Positions 1 through 4,424 of a stretch of DNA of 5,792 nt are shown here, piece after piece. Positions within the stretch are counted from its first letter, which is position 1, and the number at the start of each line of letters is the position of its first letter. Both the position numbers and the translations under genes were made by a program. This DNA is from Acetatifactor sp. GTDB lineage: Bacteria > Bacillota > Clostridia > Lachnospirales > Lachnospiraceae. The DNA lies in the NCBI GenBank assembly GCA_016303085.1, contig JAEDMI010000157.1:1-5792 (forward strand), in the 5' to 3' direction. The notes under the pieces are model-generated. The model was not told where the DNA came from. It saw only the letters and a program-made list of their open reading frames with translations, and did no database searches.

Positions 1-305
1 TTGTGGTGTTCCCTGACGGTGTAGGAGTTCTCCCTTGGATGCTCTGCGGCACCAACTCCATTGGAGAAGCCACGGCGGAAAAGATGAAGGAATTCCGTCT
101 GGTGATCTGGGCTATGCACGGCATCTACGGCGCTGGCAAGACCATGGATGAGACCTTTGGCCTGATTGAAACCGTTGAAAAAGCTGCCCAGATTTATATG
201 CTCACCGCCCATCTACCCCGGGTCAACACGATCAGGGATGACCAAATGAAAGAGCTTGCCGAATACTTTGGAGTTAATTACCGCAAGGACATCCTTAATG
301 TATAA
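1..305 (+). CDS. rhaD: Rhamnulose-1-phosphate aldolase, C-terminal part (5' end outside window)
   Basis: The reading frame is open from the left edge and ends at TAA 303-305, giving about 100 C-terminal residues. They match the class II aldolase RhaD, which splits L-rhamnulose 1-phosphate into dihydroxyacetone phosphate and L-lactaldehyde in cytoplasmic rhamnose catabolism. Recognisable blocks are the LPWM..GTN.IGEATAEKM segment, then W-x-x-HG-x-x-GAG, whose His (residue 39 of the fragment) corresponds to the third zinc-binding His of the family, and DETFGLIETVEKAAQIY. The C-terminus looks complete for the family. An apparent GTG at position 3 is internal, not a start. The gene is convergent with the broken regulator to its right and separated from it by a hairpin. 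Whether it is host DNA or cargo of the mobile element cannot be decided here. RhaD is strongly preferred over other class II aldolases such as fuculose-phosphate aldolase. Confidence 0.85.
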   Translation, partial: VVFPDGVGVLPWMLCGTNSIGEATAEKMKEFRLVIWAMHGIYGAGKTMDETFGLIETVEKAAQIYMLTAHLPRVNTIRDDQMKELAEYFGVNYRKDILNV

Positions 306-314
306 AAGCACAAA

Positions 315-350
315 CACCCCAAAAGCAGCCTTTCGGCTACTCTTGGGGTG
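315..350. terminator. Hairpin between convergent rhaD and xre, possible bidirectional terminator
   Basis: The outer arms CACCCCAA (315-322) and TTGGGGTG (343-350) pair perfectly. The inner arms AGCAGCC and GGCTACT pair with one mismatch around a TTTC loop. Read leftward, the hairpin is followed by a T-rich stretch (TTTGTGCTTTTATA), so it serves the minus-strand regulator better. Rightward, after rhaD, the T-tract is weak. The last codons and stop of the regulator lie inside the hairpin. Confidence 0.6.
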
Positions 351-668
351 CAGTATGAATTAGGGCTTTTACAGTTGCTTTGACGACTTCCAGAGAACGC
401 TCATCGCAAGCTGAAAGCATACGGAGGAGATTTTCTATCTCGGAATCTTTGGACGGCTTCTCGGGGTAGAAAATCGAATCCGCAGAAATTGACAATTCAC
501 GGATCAATTTATAGAGGACATCGAAACTTGGCTTTTGCCTTCGTTTTCAATTCGATATAAGTATCGCTCAGTGATTCCAGCCTTTTCAGCCAGCGCTTCA
601 ATGGTGATACCTGCTTTTTCACGCGCTGCTTTGAGAATACTACCGAGCGTTTCAGGTTGATTATGCAC
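337..668 (-). pseudogene. Xre-family helix-turn-helix regulator, frameshifted
   Basis: On the minus strand a GTG at 668-666 follows a strong Shine-Dalgarno (GGAGGTGA, complement of 676-683). The protein begins with a classic Xre/Cro helix-turn-helix: LGSILKAAREKAG, ITIEALAEKAGITERYLYRIENE. The frame is lost after residue 45 and hits TGA at 506-504, giving 54 aa. A second frame picks up exactly at that point (KPSFDVLYKLIRELSI, then SADSIFYPEKPS, then NLLRMLSACDERS) and runs to TAG 339-337. Adding one A to the four-A run (TTTT on the plus strand, 533-536) would restore GKKPSFDVLYKLI and a protein of about 110 aa. This is either a real one-base deletion or an error in a short homopolymer. A leftward Xre gene beside a sigma-like gene matches the regulatory end of Tn916-type elements (orf9-like repressor). 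Its likely role is repression of element genes through the inverted repeat in its own promoter. Confidence 0.8.
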
Positions 669-700
669 TTTCAGTTCACCTCCACCTACTATTTTACGGA

Positions 701-729
701 TTTATGCCATGTTTATAATGGCATGACAA
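701..729 (-). promoter_or_regulatory. Candidate promoter of the Xre regulator
   Basis: Read leftward there is a -35-like TTGTCA (complement of 724-729), a 17-nt spacer and a -10-like CATAAA (complement of 701-706). The Shine-Dalgarno and GTG start of the regulator follow about 20 and 35 nt downstream. The boxes match the consensus only partly, so this is a position-supported guess. On the opposite strand a perfect TATAAT (714-719) could serve a rightward transcript, but its only -35 candidate, TTTACG (693-698), is at a short 15-nt spacing. Confidence 0.4.
704..724. promoter_or_regulatory. Inverted repeat ATGCCAT-N7-ATGGCAT, candidate Xre operator
   Basis: Two perfect 7-bp arms (704-710 and 718-724) surround a 7-nt A/T-rich centre. 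The repeat fills the spacer of the candidate xre promoter and also covers the TATAAT on the other strand. A dimeric Xre repressor bound here would block its own promoter and any divergent one. The assignment as its operator rests on position and symmetry only. Confidence 0.4.
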
Positions 730-823
730 TTCAATTATAGGTGACCTGGTGGTTCGCAATAATATGAACTAAGCATATAGCCCCGCCAATAAAAAAACGA
801 GGTTTTGGAGGGGCGGATTCATC

Positions 824-943
824 ATGCCCCCTGATTCCGAGTTTGGATTGGGGGGATTTTTTTGTGCTGGAGTTTTTCCTGCGCTTCGCTGCGGATTTCA
901 TGCAGCGATTATAAGTCTATCTGATAAGCCTAAAATGTCCTAA
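824..943 (+). CDS. Possible 39-aa small ORF in the leader region (doubtful)
   Basis: ATG 824 opens a 39-codon frame ending in TAA 941-943 (MPPDSEFGLGGFF at the start, SDKPKMS at the end). A GGAGG lies at 807-811, but the 12-nt gap to the ATG is long. The frame runs straight through the terminator-like hairpin 827-863, which argues against normal expression. No family is recognised, and the middle is modestly hydrophobic without a clear membrane segment. It could be a leader peptide coupled to the attenuator, or chance. It is listed because it is the only RBS-associated frame in an otherwise gene-free 500-bp stretch. Confidence 0.15.
   Translation: MPPDSEFGLGGFFCAGVFPALRCGFHAAIISLSDKPKMS
827..863 (+). 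terminator. Intrinsic terminator in the leader region
   Basis: CCCCCTGATTC (827-837) pairs with GGATTGGGGGG (845-855) over 11 positions, including three G-T wobbles and five consecutive G-C pairs at the base. Seven T follow (857-863). It points rightward with no recognised gene ending there, so it would stop a short transcript begun around 700-780 or act as an attenuator ahead of the sigma-like gene. Confidence 0.55.
886..908. repeat. Inverted repeat TCGCTGC-N9-GCAGCGA
   Basis: Perfect 7-bp arms lie at 886-892 and 902-908 around a 9-nt centre. It has no T-tract, so it is not a terminator. It could be a protein-binding site or an RNA stem between the two terminators of the leader. Confidence 0.3.
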
Positions 944-1038
944 AGGTATACGGTCAAAAAAGCCCGCATCCTCCATCTGGACAAGTAGGCATATATGCTG
1001 AACTGACATTTCAGTATAAAAATGAAATAGAGATTTGC

Positions 1039-1088
1039 AATGCGCTTTTTATGCACTGCCATGCAGTGTGTAACGAGCGCATTTTTTT
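1039..1088 (+). terminator. Terminator or attenuator upstream of the sigma-like gene
   Basis: The outer arms AATGCGCT (1039-1046) and AGCGCATT (1076-1083) are a perfect 8-bp match. Within them is a second perfect stem, CACTGC-CAT-GCAGTG (1054-1068). The 3' arm runs into seven T (1082-1088), the signature of an intrinsic terminator. It sits 87 nt before the start codon of the sigma-like gene and faces it, so any transcript from further upstream must read through it. Confidence 0.65.
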
Positions 1089-1122
1089 GCCTGTCAGCGG
1101 ATTTATTCTGCATTGCCGTGGT

Positions 1123-1166
1123 CCTCCTGTCAATCTGAATTTTCAAAAATTCAGATTGATTGGAGG
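1123..1166 (+). promoter_or_regulatory. Long hairpin sequestering the Shine-Dalgarno of the sigma-like gene
   Basis: CAATCTGAATTTT (1131-1143) pairs perfectly with AAAATTCAGATTG (1146-1158). T1130-A1159 and a G-T wobble extend the stem. After one mismatch, CCTCC (1123-1127) pairs with GGAGG (1162-1166), which is the Shine-Dalgarno of the GTG start at 1175. The stem is about 20 bp. In this fold the ribosome site is closed, so translation would need the hairpin to be opened or a start downstream of it. No ligand or partner can be named. Confidence 0.6.
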
Positions 1167-1174
1167 TACATAAC

Positions 1175-1627
1175 GTGGATGCTGACAAAAAAAGATTATG
1201 GGTCAGCGGTCAATTGATCGAGGTAACGGATGAAGTTTACGATGCCTACATGAAAGGTGATCGGAAAATGCGTTACTTTGAGAGTGACCTAAAGGAAGAA
1301 AGGTTCCTTATTGATGAGAACGGACAGATCAGGCAGATTATTCCCAGCCGGGAGGACTCTCTGGACAGGCTCATGGATGATAATTCAGAGCAGTTCGCAG
1401 ACCGGCACGAAAGCGTCGAGGACATGGTGTTACGCAGGATTTCCATTGAGCGGCTGTATAAAGCGCTTGATACACTCACTGAAAAGGAGAGAAAGCTGAT
1501 AGAGGCTCTTTTCTTTGAGGAAATGACAGAGCGCGAAGTTGCCCTCTCTCTGGGCATCTCCCAGCCGGCTGTCCATAAGCAGAAAAATAAAATACTCAAA
1601 AAGCTGAAACTTTTTCTTGAAAATTAA
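1175..1627 (+). CDS. Sigma-70 region-4-like protein of a mobile element (Tn916 orf7-like role)
   Basis: This 150-aa protein probably directs transcription of element genes. The C-terminal third (about residues 92-146) is a sigma-70 region 4: ALDTLTEKERKLIEALFFEEMTE, then a helix-turn-helix (about 118-139, with VALSLGISQPAVHKQKNKILKKL). No region 2 is visible. The N-terminal half (KRLWVSGQLIEVTDEVYDAY and so on) resembles the element-borne sigma-like family rather than housekeeping sigma factors. The GTG at 1175 was chosen because GGAGG (1162-1166) lies 8 nt upstream. An in-frame TTG at 1160 would overlap that RBS. The gene is rightward, opposite the broken Xre gene, preceded by an attenuator-like terminator and an SD-blocking hairpin, and closed by a strong terminator, so it is its own unit. 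The link to Tn916 orf7 rests on domain type and position, not on alignment. Confidence 0.8.
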   Translation: MDADKKRLWVSGQLIEVTDEVYDAYMKGDRKMRYFESDLKEERFLIDENGQIRQIIPSREDSLDRLMDDNSEQFADRHESVEDMVLRRISIERLYKALDTLTEKERKLIEALFFEEMTEREVALSLGISQPAVHKQKNKILKKLKLFLEN

Positions 1628-1642
1628 GTTTTAGCGGTTATC

Positions 1643-1687
1643 AGACCCCTCACTCAACGGCAAATAGAGTGAGGGGTCTTTCTTTTT
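1643..1687 (+). terminator. Strong intrinsic terminator of the sigma-like gene
   Basis: AGACCCCTCACTC (1643-1655) and GAGTGAGGGGTCT (1667-1679) form a perfect 13-bp stem with an 11-nt loop. TTCTTTTT (1680-1687) follows. It lies 16 nt after the stop codon. Confidence 0.9.
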
Positions 1688-2160
1688 AGATCTCTGCTGT
1701 TCCTTGACAACCGAATACCCATTCATCGGATACCTTCCTATTGCTTTTGTGATGAGCATAAGCCACGTTAGCGATTGCGCCATGATGTACCAGGCAAACG
1801 ACAGCAGGAACGCCACCTGATTGATTGTACGGTTCGAGGTCTGTCCTGTCTGATACGGAGCGAGAACAGTCGGCTATAAGTACCGGGCAGCTCCCGGTAT
1901 GGCGATGACAGGCAATAGGGATAATGATACTCCTGTCCAGCCACAGTCCGAGCGTGATAAGCGTTCTCAGCGCGAAGCCGCCGCAGGCAATGGGGGCAGC
2001 CGAAAAGCAGAGATCCTGCCGGGGGTGAAAGGCCCGTGGAGCTGATACGCTGTCAGCCGTTCGATGAACGCCCACAGAGATTCGGGGTGTCGGGGACAAA
2101 TGGAATCTCTCTACATAGGCGGTACATATCGCCTGAATCATTCAGGGAGGTCACAAAAAG
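1688..2160. other. 473-bp gap without a supportable gene, rich in inverted repeats
   Basis: No frame here combines a start, an RBS and a recognisable protein. In one plus frame, three TGA codons (1818, 1851, 2043) are the only stops between about 1668 and 2282. An ATG at 1899 in that frame gives 48 residues (MAMTGNRDND...PGVKGPWS) without an RBS, so a decayed gene is possible. Perfect inverted repeats: TACCGGG/CCCGGTA (1881-1899), GACAGG/CCTGTC (1907-1937), GGCAG/CTGCC (1995-2020), GCTGA/TCAGC (2041-2057), CGTTC/GAACG (2058-2070), AGGCG/CGCCT (2117-2134). The minus-strand open frames (1686-2141 and others) look like shadows. It may be a structured leader of the mazF-like gene, a protein-binding region, or a relic. 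Confidence 0.4.
2132..2146. promoter_or_regulatory. Palindrome CCTGAAT-C-ATTCAGG touching the mazF-like RBS
   Basis: Perfect 7-bp arms flank one central base. The right arm runs into the Shine-Dalgarno GGGAGG (2145-2150) of the MazF-like gene. It also shares CCT (2132-2134) with the preceding stem AGGCG/CGCCT (2117-2134), so the two RNA stems exclude each other. It could be an operator or an RNA switch controlling the toxin-like gene. Confidence 0.35.
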
Positions 2161-2679
2161 ATGAAAAGAACATATCAACGCGGCGAGATGTATTACGCCG
2201 ATCTTGGTCGTGGCGTTGGCTCCGAACAGGAGGGACGCCGCCCGGTTGTTATCATACAAAACGATGTCGGCAACAAACATAGTCCTACGGTCATTGTAGC
2301 GTCCATAACAACCAAAACAGCAGGCAAGCGGAAATTGCCTACCCATTACGAAATCGGGGCTGAGCATGGTCTGAAAGCGCCTTCGTTGGTTTTGCTTGAA
2401 CAGATTCGCACCATTGACAAGCACCGATTGGAGCAGAGAATCGGAAGGCTGTCTCCGAAGCAAATCAAAGAGCTAAACCATGCGCTGGCGGTCAGCGTGG
2501 GTCTGATCGACCCGAAGCCCAAAACGATGACACTCTGCCTTTGCCACACCTGTGTTGAAAATTTTTTCTGCACAGGTGCTTATTATTTGAAACGGGTCAA
2601 TCCATACAAAACCGAGAAAGAAACCTGTACCTACTGCAATCAGCGCAGAGGGTTTGACTATTTTGTGGGAAAGAAATAG
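2161..2679 (+). CDS. MazF/PemK-family endoribonuclease-like protein with C-terminal cysteine-rich tail
   Basis: Residues 1-117 are a complete MazF/PemK domain, close in wording to Bacillus MazF: RGEMYYADL, VGSEQEGRRPVVIIQND, SPTVIVASIT, KLPTHYEI, LLEQIRTIDK, and SVGLID at the end. MazF proteins are mRNA-cutting toxins. The residues aligned with the Bacillus catalytic Arg and Thr are present (R27, T50), so activity is plausible. Residues 123-172 are an unusual tail with six Cys (126, 128, 131, 137, 156, 159), arranged C-x-C-x2-C...C...C-x2-C like a small zinc ribbon, ending RRGFDYFVGKK. The ATG at 2161 follows GGGAGG at 2145-2150. No antitoxin-like gene is seen upstream; the next gene downstream is the excisionase. 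It may be a true toxin lacking its partner, a toxin with a built-in zinc module, or a MazF-fold protein with a different job in the element. The domain call is firm; toxicity is inferred. Confidence 0.85.
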   Translation: MKRTYQRGEMYYADLGRGVGSEQEGRRPVVIIQNDVGNKHSPTVIVASITTKTAGKRKLPTHYEIGAEHGLKAPSLVLLEQIRTIDKHRLEQRIGRLSPKQIKELNHALAVSVGLIDPKPKTMTLCLCHTCVENFFCTGAYYLKRVNPYKTEKETCTYCNQRRGFDYFVGKK

Positions 2680-2733
2680 GATGCTGATTTTTCCAAGAAA
2701 AATCCCGCGCATTATTATAGGAAGGAAGTGAAA

Positions 2734-2967
2734 TTGAATATGGAAAAACTGATTACTCGTAAGGAGGCGGCAAAACTATTGGGGATCAGCATCGCCACGC
2801 TGGATGAAGCCAGAAACAGCGGCTTGATTTCCTATATTCAATATGTGCCGAACGGCTGTGTCTATTTTACCGATGCCGGCCTTCAGGAATACATCGCCAA
2901 AAGTACGCACAGAGCAAAACCGATGGAGAAAAAGACGACTTATCGCAATGTGCGAAACAGCAAATGA
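2734..2967 (+). CDS. xis: Excisionase-like small helix-turn-helix protein
   Basis: This is a short basic protein of about 77 aa with a MerR-like/HTH_17 DNA-binding domain: LITRKEAAKLLGISIATLDEARNSGLI, then a wing around YVPNGCVYFTDAGLQEYIAK, then a basic tail rich in K and R. Proteins of this type directly before a tyrosine integrase act as excisionases, bending the element ends so that integrase excises it. The start is uncertain: AGGAAGGA (2719-2726) is too close to GTG 2728, 7 nt from TTG 2734 and 13 nt from ATG 2740. TTG 2734 is chosen on spacing and ATG 2740 is nearly as good; the domain is unaffected. It lies 55-60 nt after the MazF-like gene and 85 nt before the first integrase, probably co-transcribed with its neighbours. 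Function is inferred from domain and position. Confidence 0.8.
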   Translation: MNMEKLITRKEAAKLLGISIATLDEARNSGLISYIQYVPNGCVYFTDAGLQEYIAKSTHRAKPMEKKTTYRNVRNSK

Positions 2968-2974
2968 TGGTGTA

Positions 2975-3011
2975 ATCGCACCTTTGATGGAATGAACCCG
3001 TTCTGATAAAA
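2975..3011 (+). repeat. Two-box repeat, copy 1, upstream of integrase 1
   Basis: Box A ATCGCACCTTTGATGG (2975-2990), ten unconserved bases, then box B TTCTGATAAAA (3001-3011). The identical boxes at identical spacing lie before the second integrase (4340-4376). The copy starts 8 nt after the excisionase stop and ends 41 nt before the integrase start. The boxes may be arm-type integrase sites or a promoter (TTGATG in box A, GATAAA in box B, 15-nt spacing). Confidence 0.8.
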
Positions 3012-3052
3012 CAAGGATAACAGTGCTGTGAATATTTTTGGAGGTGACGATA

Positions 3053-4273
3053 TTGGCAACAAAAAGAAAGCGTATCCCAAGATACGGAACCGTTGAAATA
3101 GGTGGACATACCTATTACAGAACTACGATTATGGATGCGGAGAACAATCGTGTGTCGCTCTACGGGAAAACCCGCGAGGAGCTTTACGACAAGGAGCTGG
3201 AGGCATTGGAAAAGATCGACAATGCCACATTCCGTCGAAAATCCCCTACTGTTGCAGAGTATTGCGAAAAGTGGTTGATGATGCAGTCCGCTCATGTGCG
3301 GGCAACCACTCTGACAGATTATACATCTAAGGTGCGACGCCATATCATCAGCGAATTGGGCGATAAGTGTATGGCGGATGTGACCTTGGACGATATTCAA
3401 GTGGCGCTTGTCCCGGTTTCAAAGAAATCCGCATCGGTATATAAATCTGTGATTGTACTTTACAAATCCATTTTCAAGGCAGCAAAAGAAAGCCGAATCA
3501 TTGATGAAAATCCGACATTATATTTGACCGCAAAGGGCGGCGGTGTCCCTCAAACGGACAAAATGGCTTTGACGGACAAGCAGGTAGAGCAGCTTTTATG
3601 CGCCATCAAGGGATTGCCGCCCTATGTGTTTGTCATGCTTGGCCTGTACGCCGGACTAAGGCGGGAAGAAATCCTTGCTTTACAATGGGATTCTGTATAT
3701 CTGGACACGGATGCACCGTATCTGACCGTTAGAAGAGCATGGCACACGGAGCATAACAGACCTGTTATTCTTACAGAGCTAAAGACAAAGGCCGCAGAGA
3801 GAAATGTTCCCCTGCCGGACTGTCTGGCAGAGTATTTGCGGGAAGCAAAAGCAAATTCTACTTCGGAATATGTGGTCGCAAACCGAGACGGCGATCCCCT
3901 GTCCTACACGCAGTTTAAGAGGCTTTGGCAGTATATTGTCACCAGGACAACCAAGGAACGGGCATATTACAGATACGAAGATGGAGTGCGTGTAAAGCAT
4001 ACCGTGAAACCGGTACTCGGGGAGAAAGCGGCGCATAACGGCAAAGTGGTTTACAGCCTGGATTTTGAGGTAACGCCGCACCAACTGCGTCACACCTATA
4101 TCACAAACCTGATCCATGCTTCCGTAGATCCCAAAACGGTTCAGTACCTGGCTGGGCATGAGAGCAGCAGAGTCACGATGGACATTTACGCAAAAGTGAA
4201 ATACAACAGACCGGATGAGATGGTCAAAGCTATGGGCGGTGCATTTGCCCAATGGGATGCAGGCACCGTATAA
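3053..4273 (+). CDS. int: Tyrosine recombinase, integrase 1 (Tn916 Int type)
   Basis: This 406-aa protein has the length and layout of Tn916 integrase. An N-terminal arm-binding domain (about 1-65, with IPRYGTV, YYRT and TREELYDKELEA) is followed by a SAM-like core-binding domain (about 66-165, TVAEYCEKWL...DVTLDDIQVAL) and the catalytic domain (about 170-390). The active-site set is complete: R203 in AGLRREE, K246 in LKTKAAER, H343 and R346 in HQLRHTYIT, H369 in LAGHES, and the nucleophile Y379 in MDIYAK. Integrase cuts and rejoins att sites through a covalent phosphotyrosine. Start: TTG 3053 has GGAGG (3040-3044) 8 nt upstream, whereas the in-frame TTG at 3038 lies before that RBS. A terminator follows, then a second integrase about 60% identical by eye over the first 75 residues and higher around the active site. 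Nothing suggests inactivation. Confidence 0.9.
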   Translation: MATKRKRIPRYGTVEIGGHTYYRTTIMDAENNRVSLYGKTREELYDKELEALEKIDNATFRRKSPTVAEYCEKWLMMQSAHVRATTLTDYTSKVRRHIISELGDKCMADVTLDDIQVALVPVSKKSASVYKSVIVLYKSIFKAAKESRIIDENPTLYLTAKGGGVPQTDKMALTDKQVEQLLCAIKGLPPYVFVMLGLYAGLRREEILALQWDSVYLDTDAPYLTVRRAWHTEHNRPVILTELKTKAAERNVPLPDCLAEYLREAKANSTSEYVVANRDGDPLSYTQFKRLWQYIVTRTTKERAYYRYEDGVRVKHTVKPVLGEKAAHNGKVVYSLDFEVTPHQLRHTYITNLIHASVDPKTVQYLAGHESSRVTMDIYAKVKYNRPDEMVKAMGGAFAQWDAGTV

Positions 4274-4294
4274 CAGCAGAATATGGGAAGCATG

Positions 4295-4333
4295 GCAAAG
4301 AGCGAGGATTTGTTTCCTCGCTCTTTGCGTTTT
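4295..4333 (+). terminator. Terminator between the two integrases
   Basis: GCAAAGAGCGAGGA (4295-4308) and TCCTCGCTCTTTGC (4315-4328) form a perfect 14-bp stem with a 6-nt loop, followed by GTTTT. The T-tract is short but the stem is very stable. It lies 22 nt after the stop of integrase 1, so integrase 2 probably needs its own promoter. Confidence 0.75.
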
Positions 4334-4339
4334 ACATAC

Positions 4340-4376
4340 ATCGCACCTTTGATGGGGTTCTTGATTTCTGATAAAA
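4340..4376 (+). repeat. Two-box repeat, copy 2, upstream of integrase 2
   Basis: Box A ATCGCACCTTTGATGG (4340-4355) and box B TTCTGATAAAA (4366-4376) are identical to copy 1 (2975-3011), with the same ten-base spacing and an unrelated spacer. The copy begins just after the inter-integrase terminator and ends 48 nt before the integrase 2 start, as expected for a promoter or a regulatory/arm site that belongs to each integrase unit. Confidence 0.8.
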
Positions 4377-4424
4377 AGAGGGTGGCAATGCAAATACAAC
4401 ATGATTTTGAAAGGATGATTTACT

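Noticed and set aside
940..1188. 82-aa open frame on the minus strand over the sigma leader
   Set aside because: It has no RBS, no recognisable domain, and covers the terminator and SD hairpin, whose features explain this stretch better.
1631..1816. 61-aa minus-strand frame with a hydrophobic start (FLLSFAWYIMAQSLTWLMLI)
   Set aside because: It looks membrane-like, but it starts at GTG without an RBS, continues upstream without a better start, and its C-terminus is encoded by the sigma terminator stem. Most likely chance.
2064..2282. 72-aa plus frame starting MNAHRDSG and overlapping the mazF-like start; considered as an antitoxin
   Set aside because: Its second half is the mazF sequence read out of frame, it has no RBS, and it is not MazE-like. 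The segment MESLYIGGTYR only faintly recalls transposon protein TnpV.
1686..2463. Minus-strand frames of 136-151 aa across the gap and the mazF-like gene
   Set aside because: Composition is shadow-like (many R, S, H, C). They have no RBS and no family, and they oppose a clear MazF domain.
2512..2524. CCCGAAGCC-AAAA in the mazF-like gene resembling 5681-5694 near the right end
   Set aside because: A short match inside coding sequence, with nothing else shared around it. Probably chance.
3038..3052. Earlier TTG start for integrase 1
   Set aside because: It lies before the GGAGG at 3040-3044, which is correctly placed for the TTG at 3053.
4274..4424. Search for an rpsI-like att site between the integrases, as expected if two elements had inserted in tandem
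   Set aside because: Only a terminator and the two-box repeat are present; nothing resembles 5740-5787.
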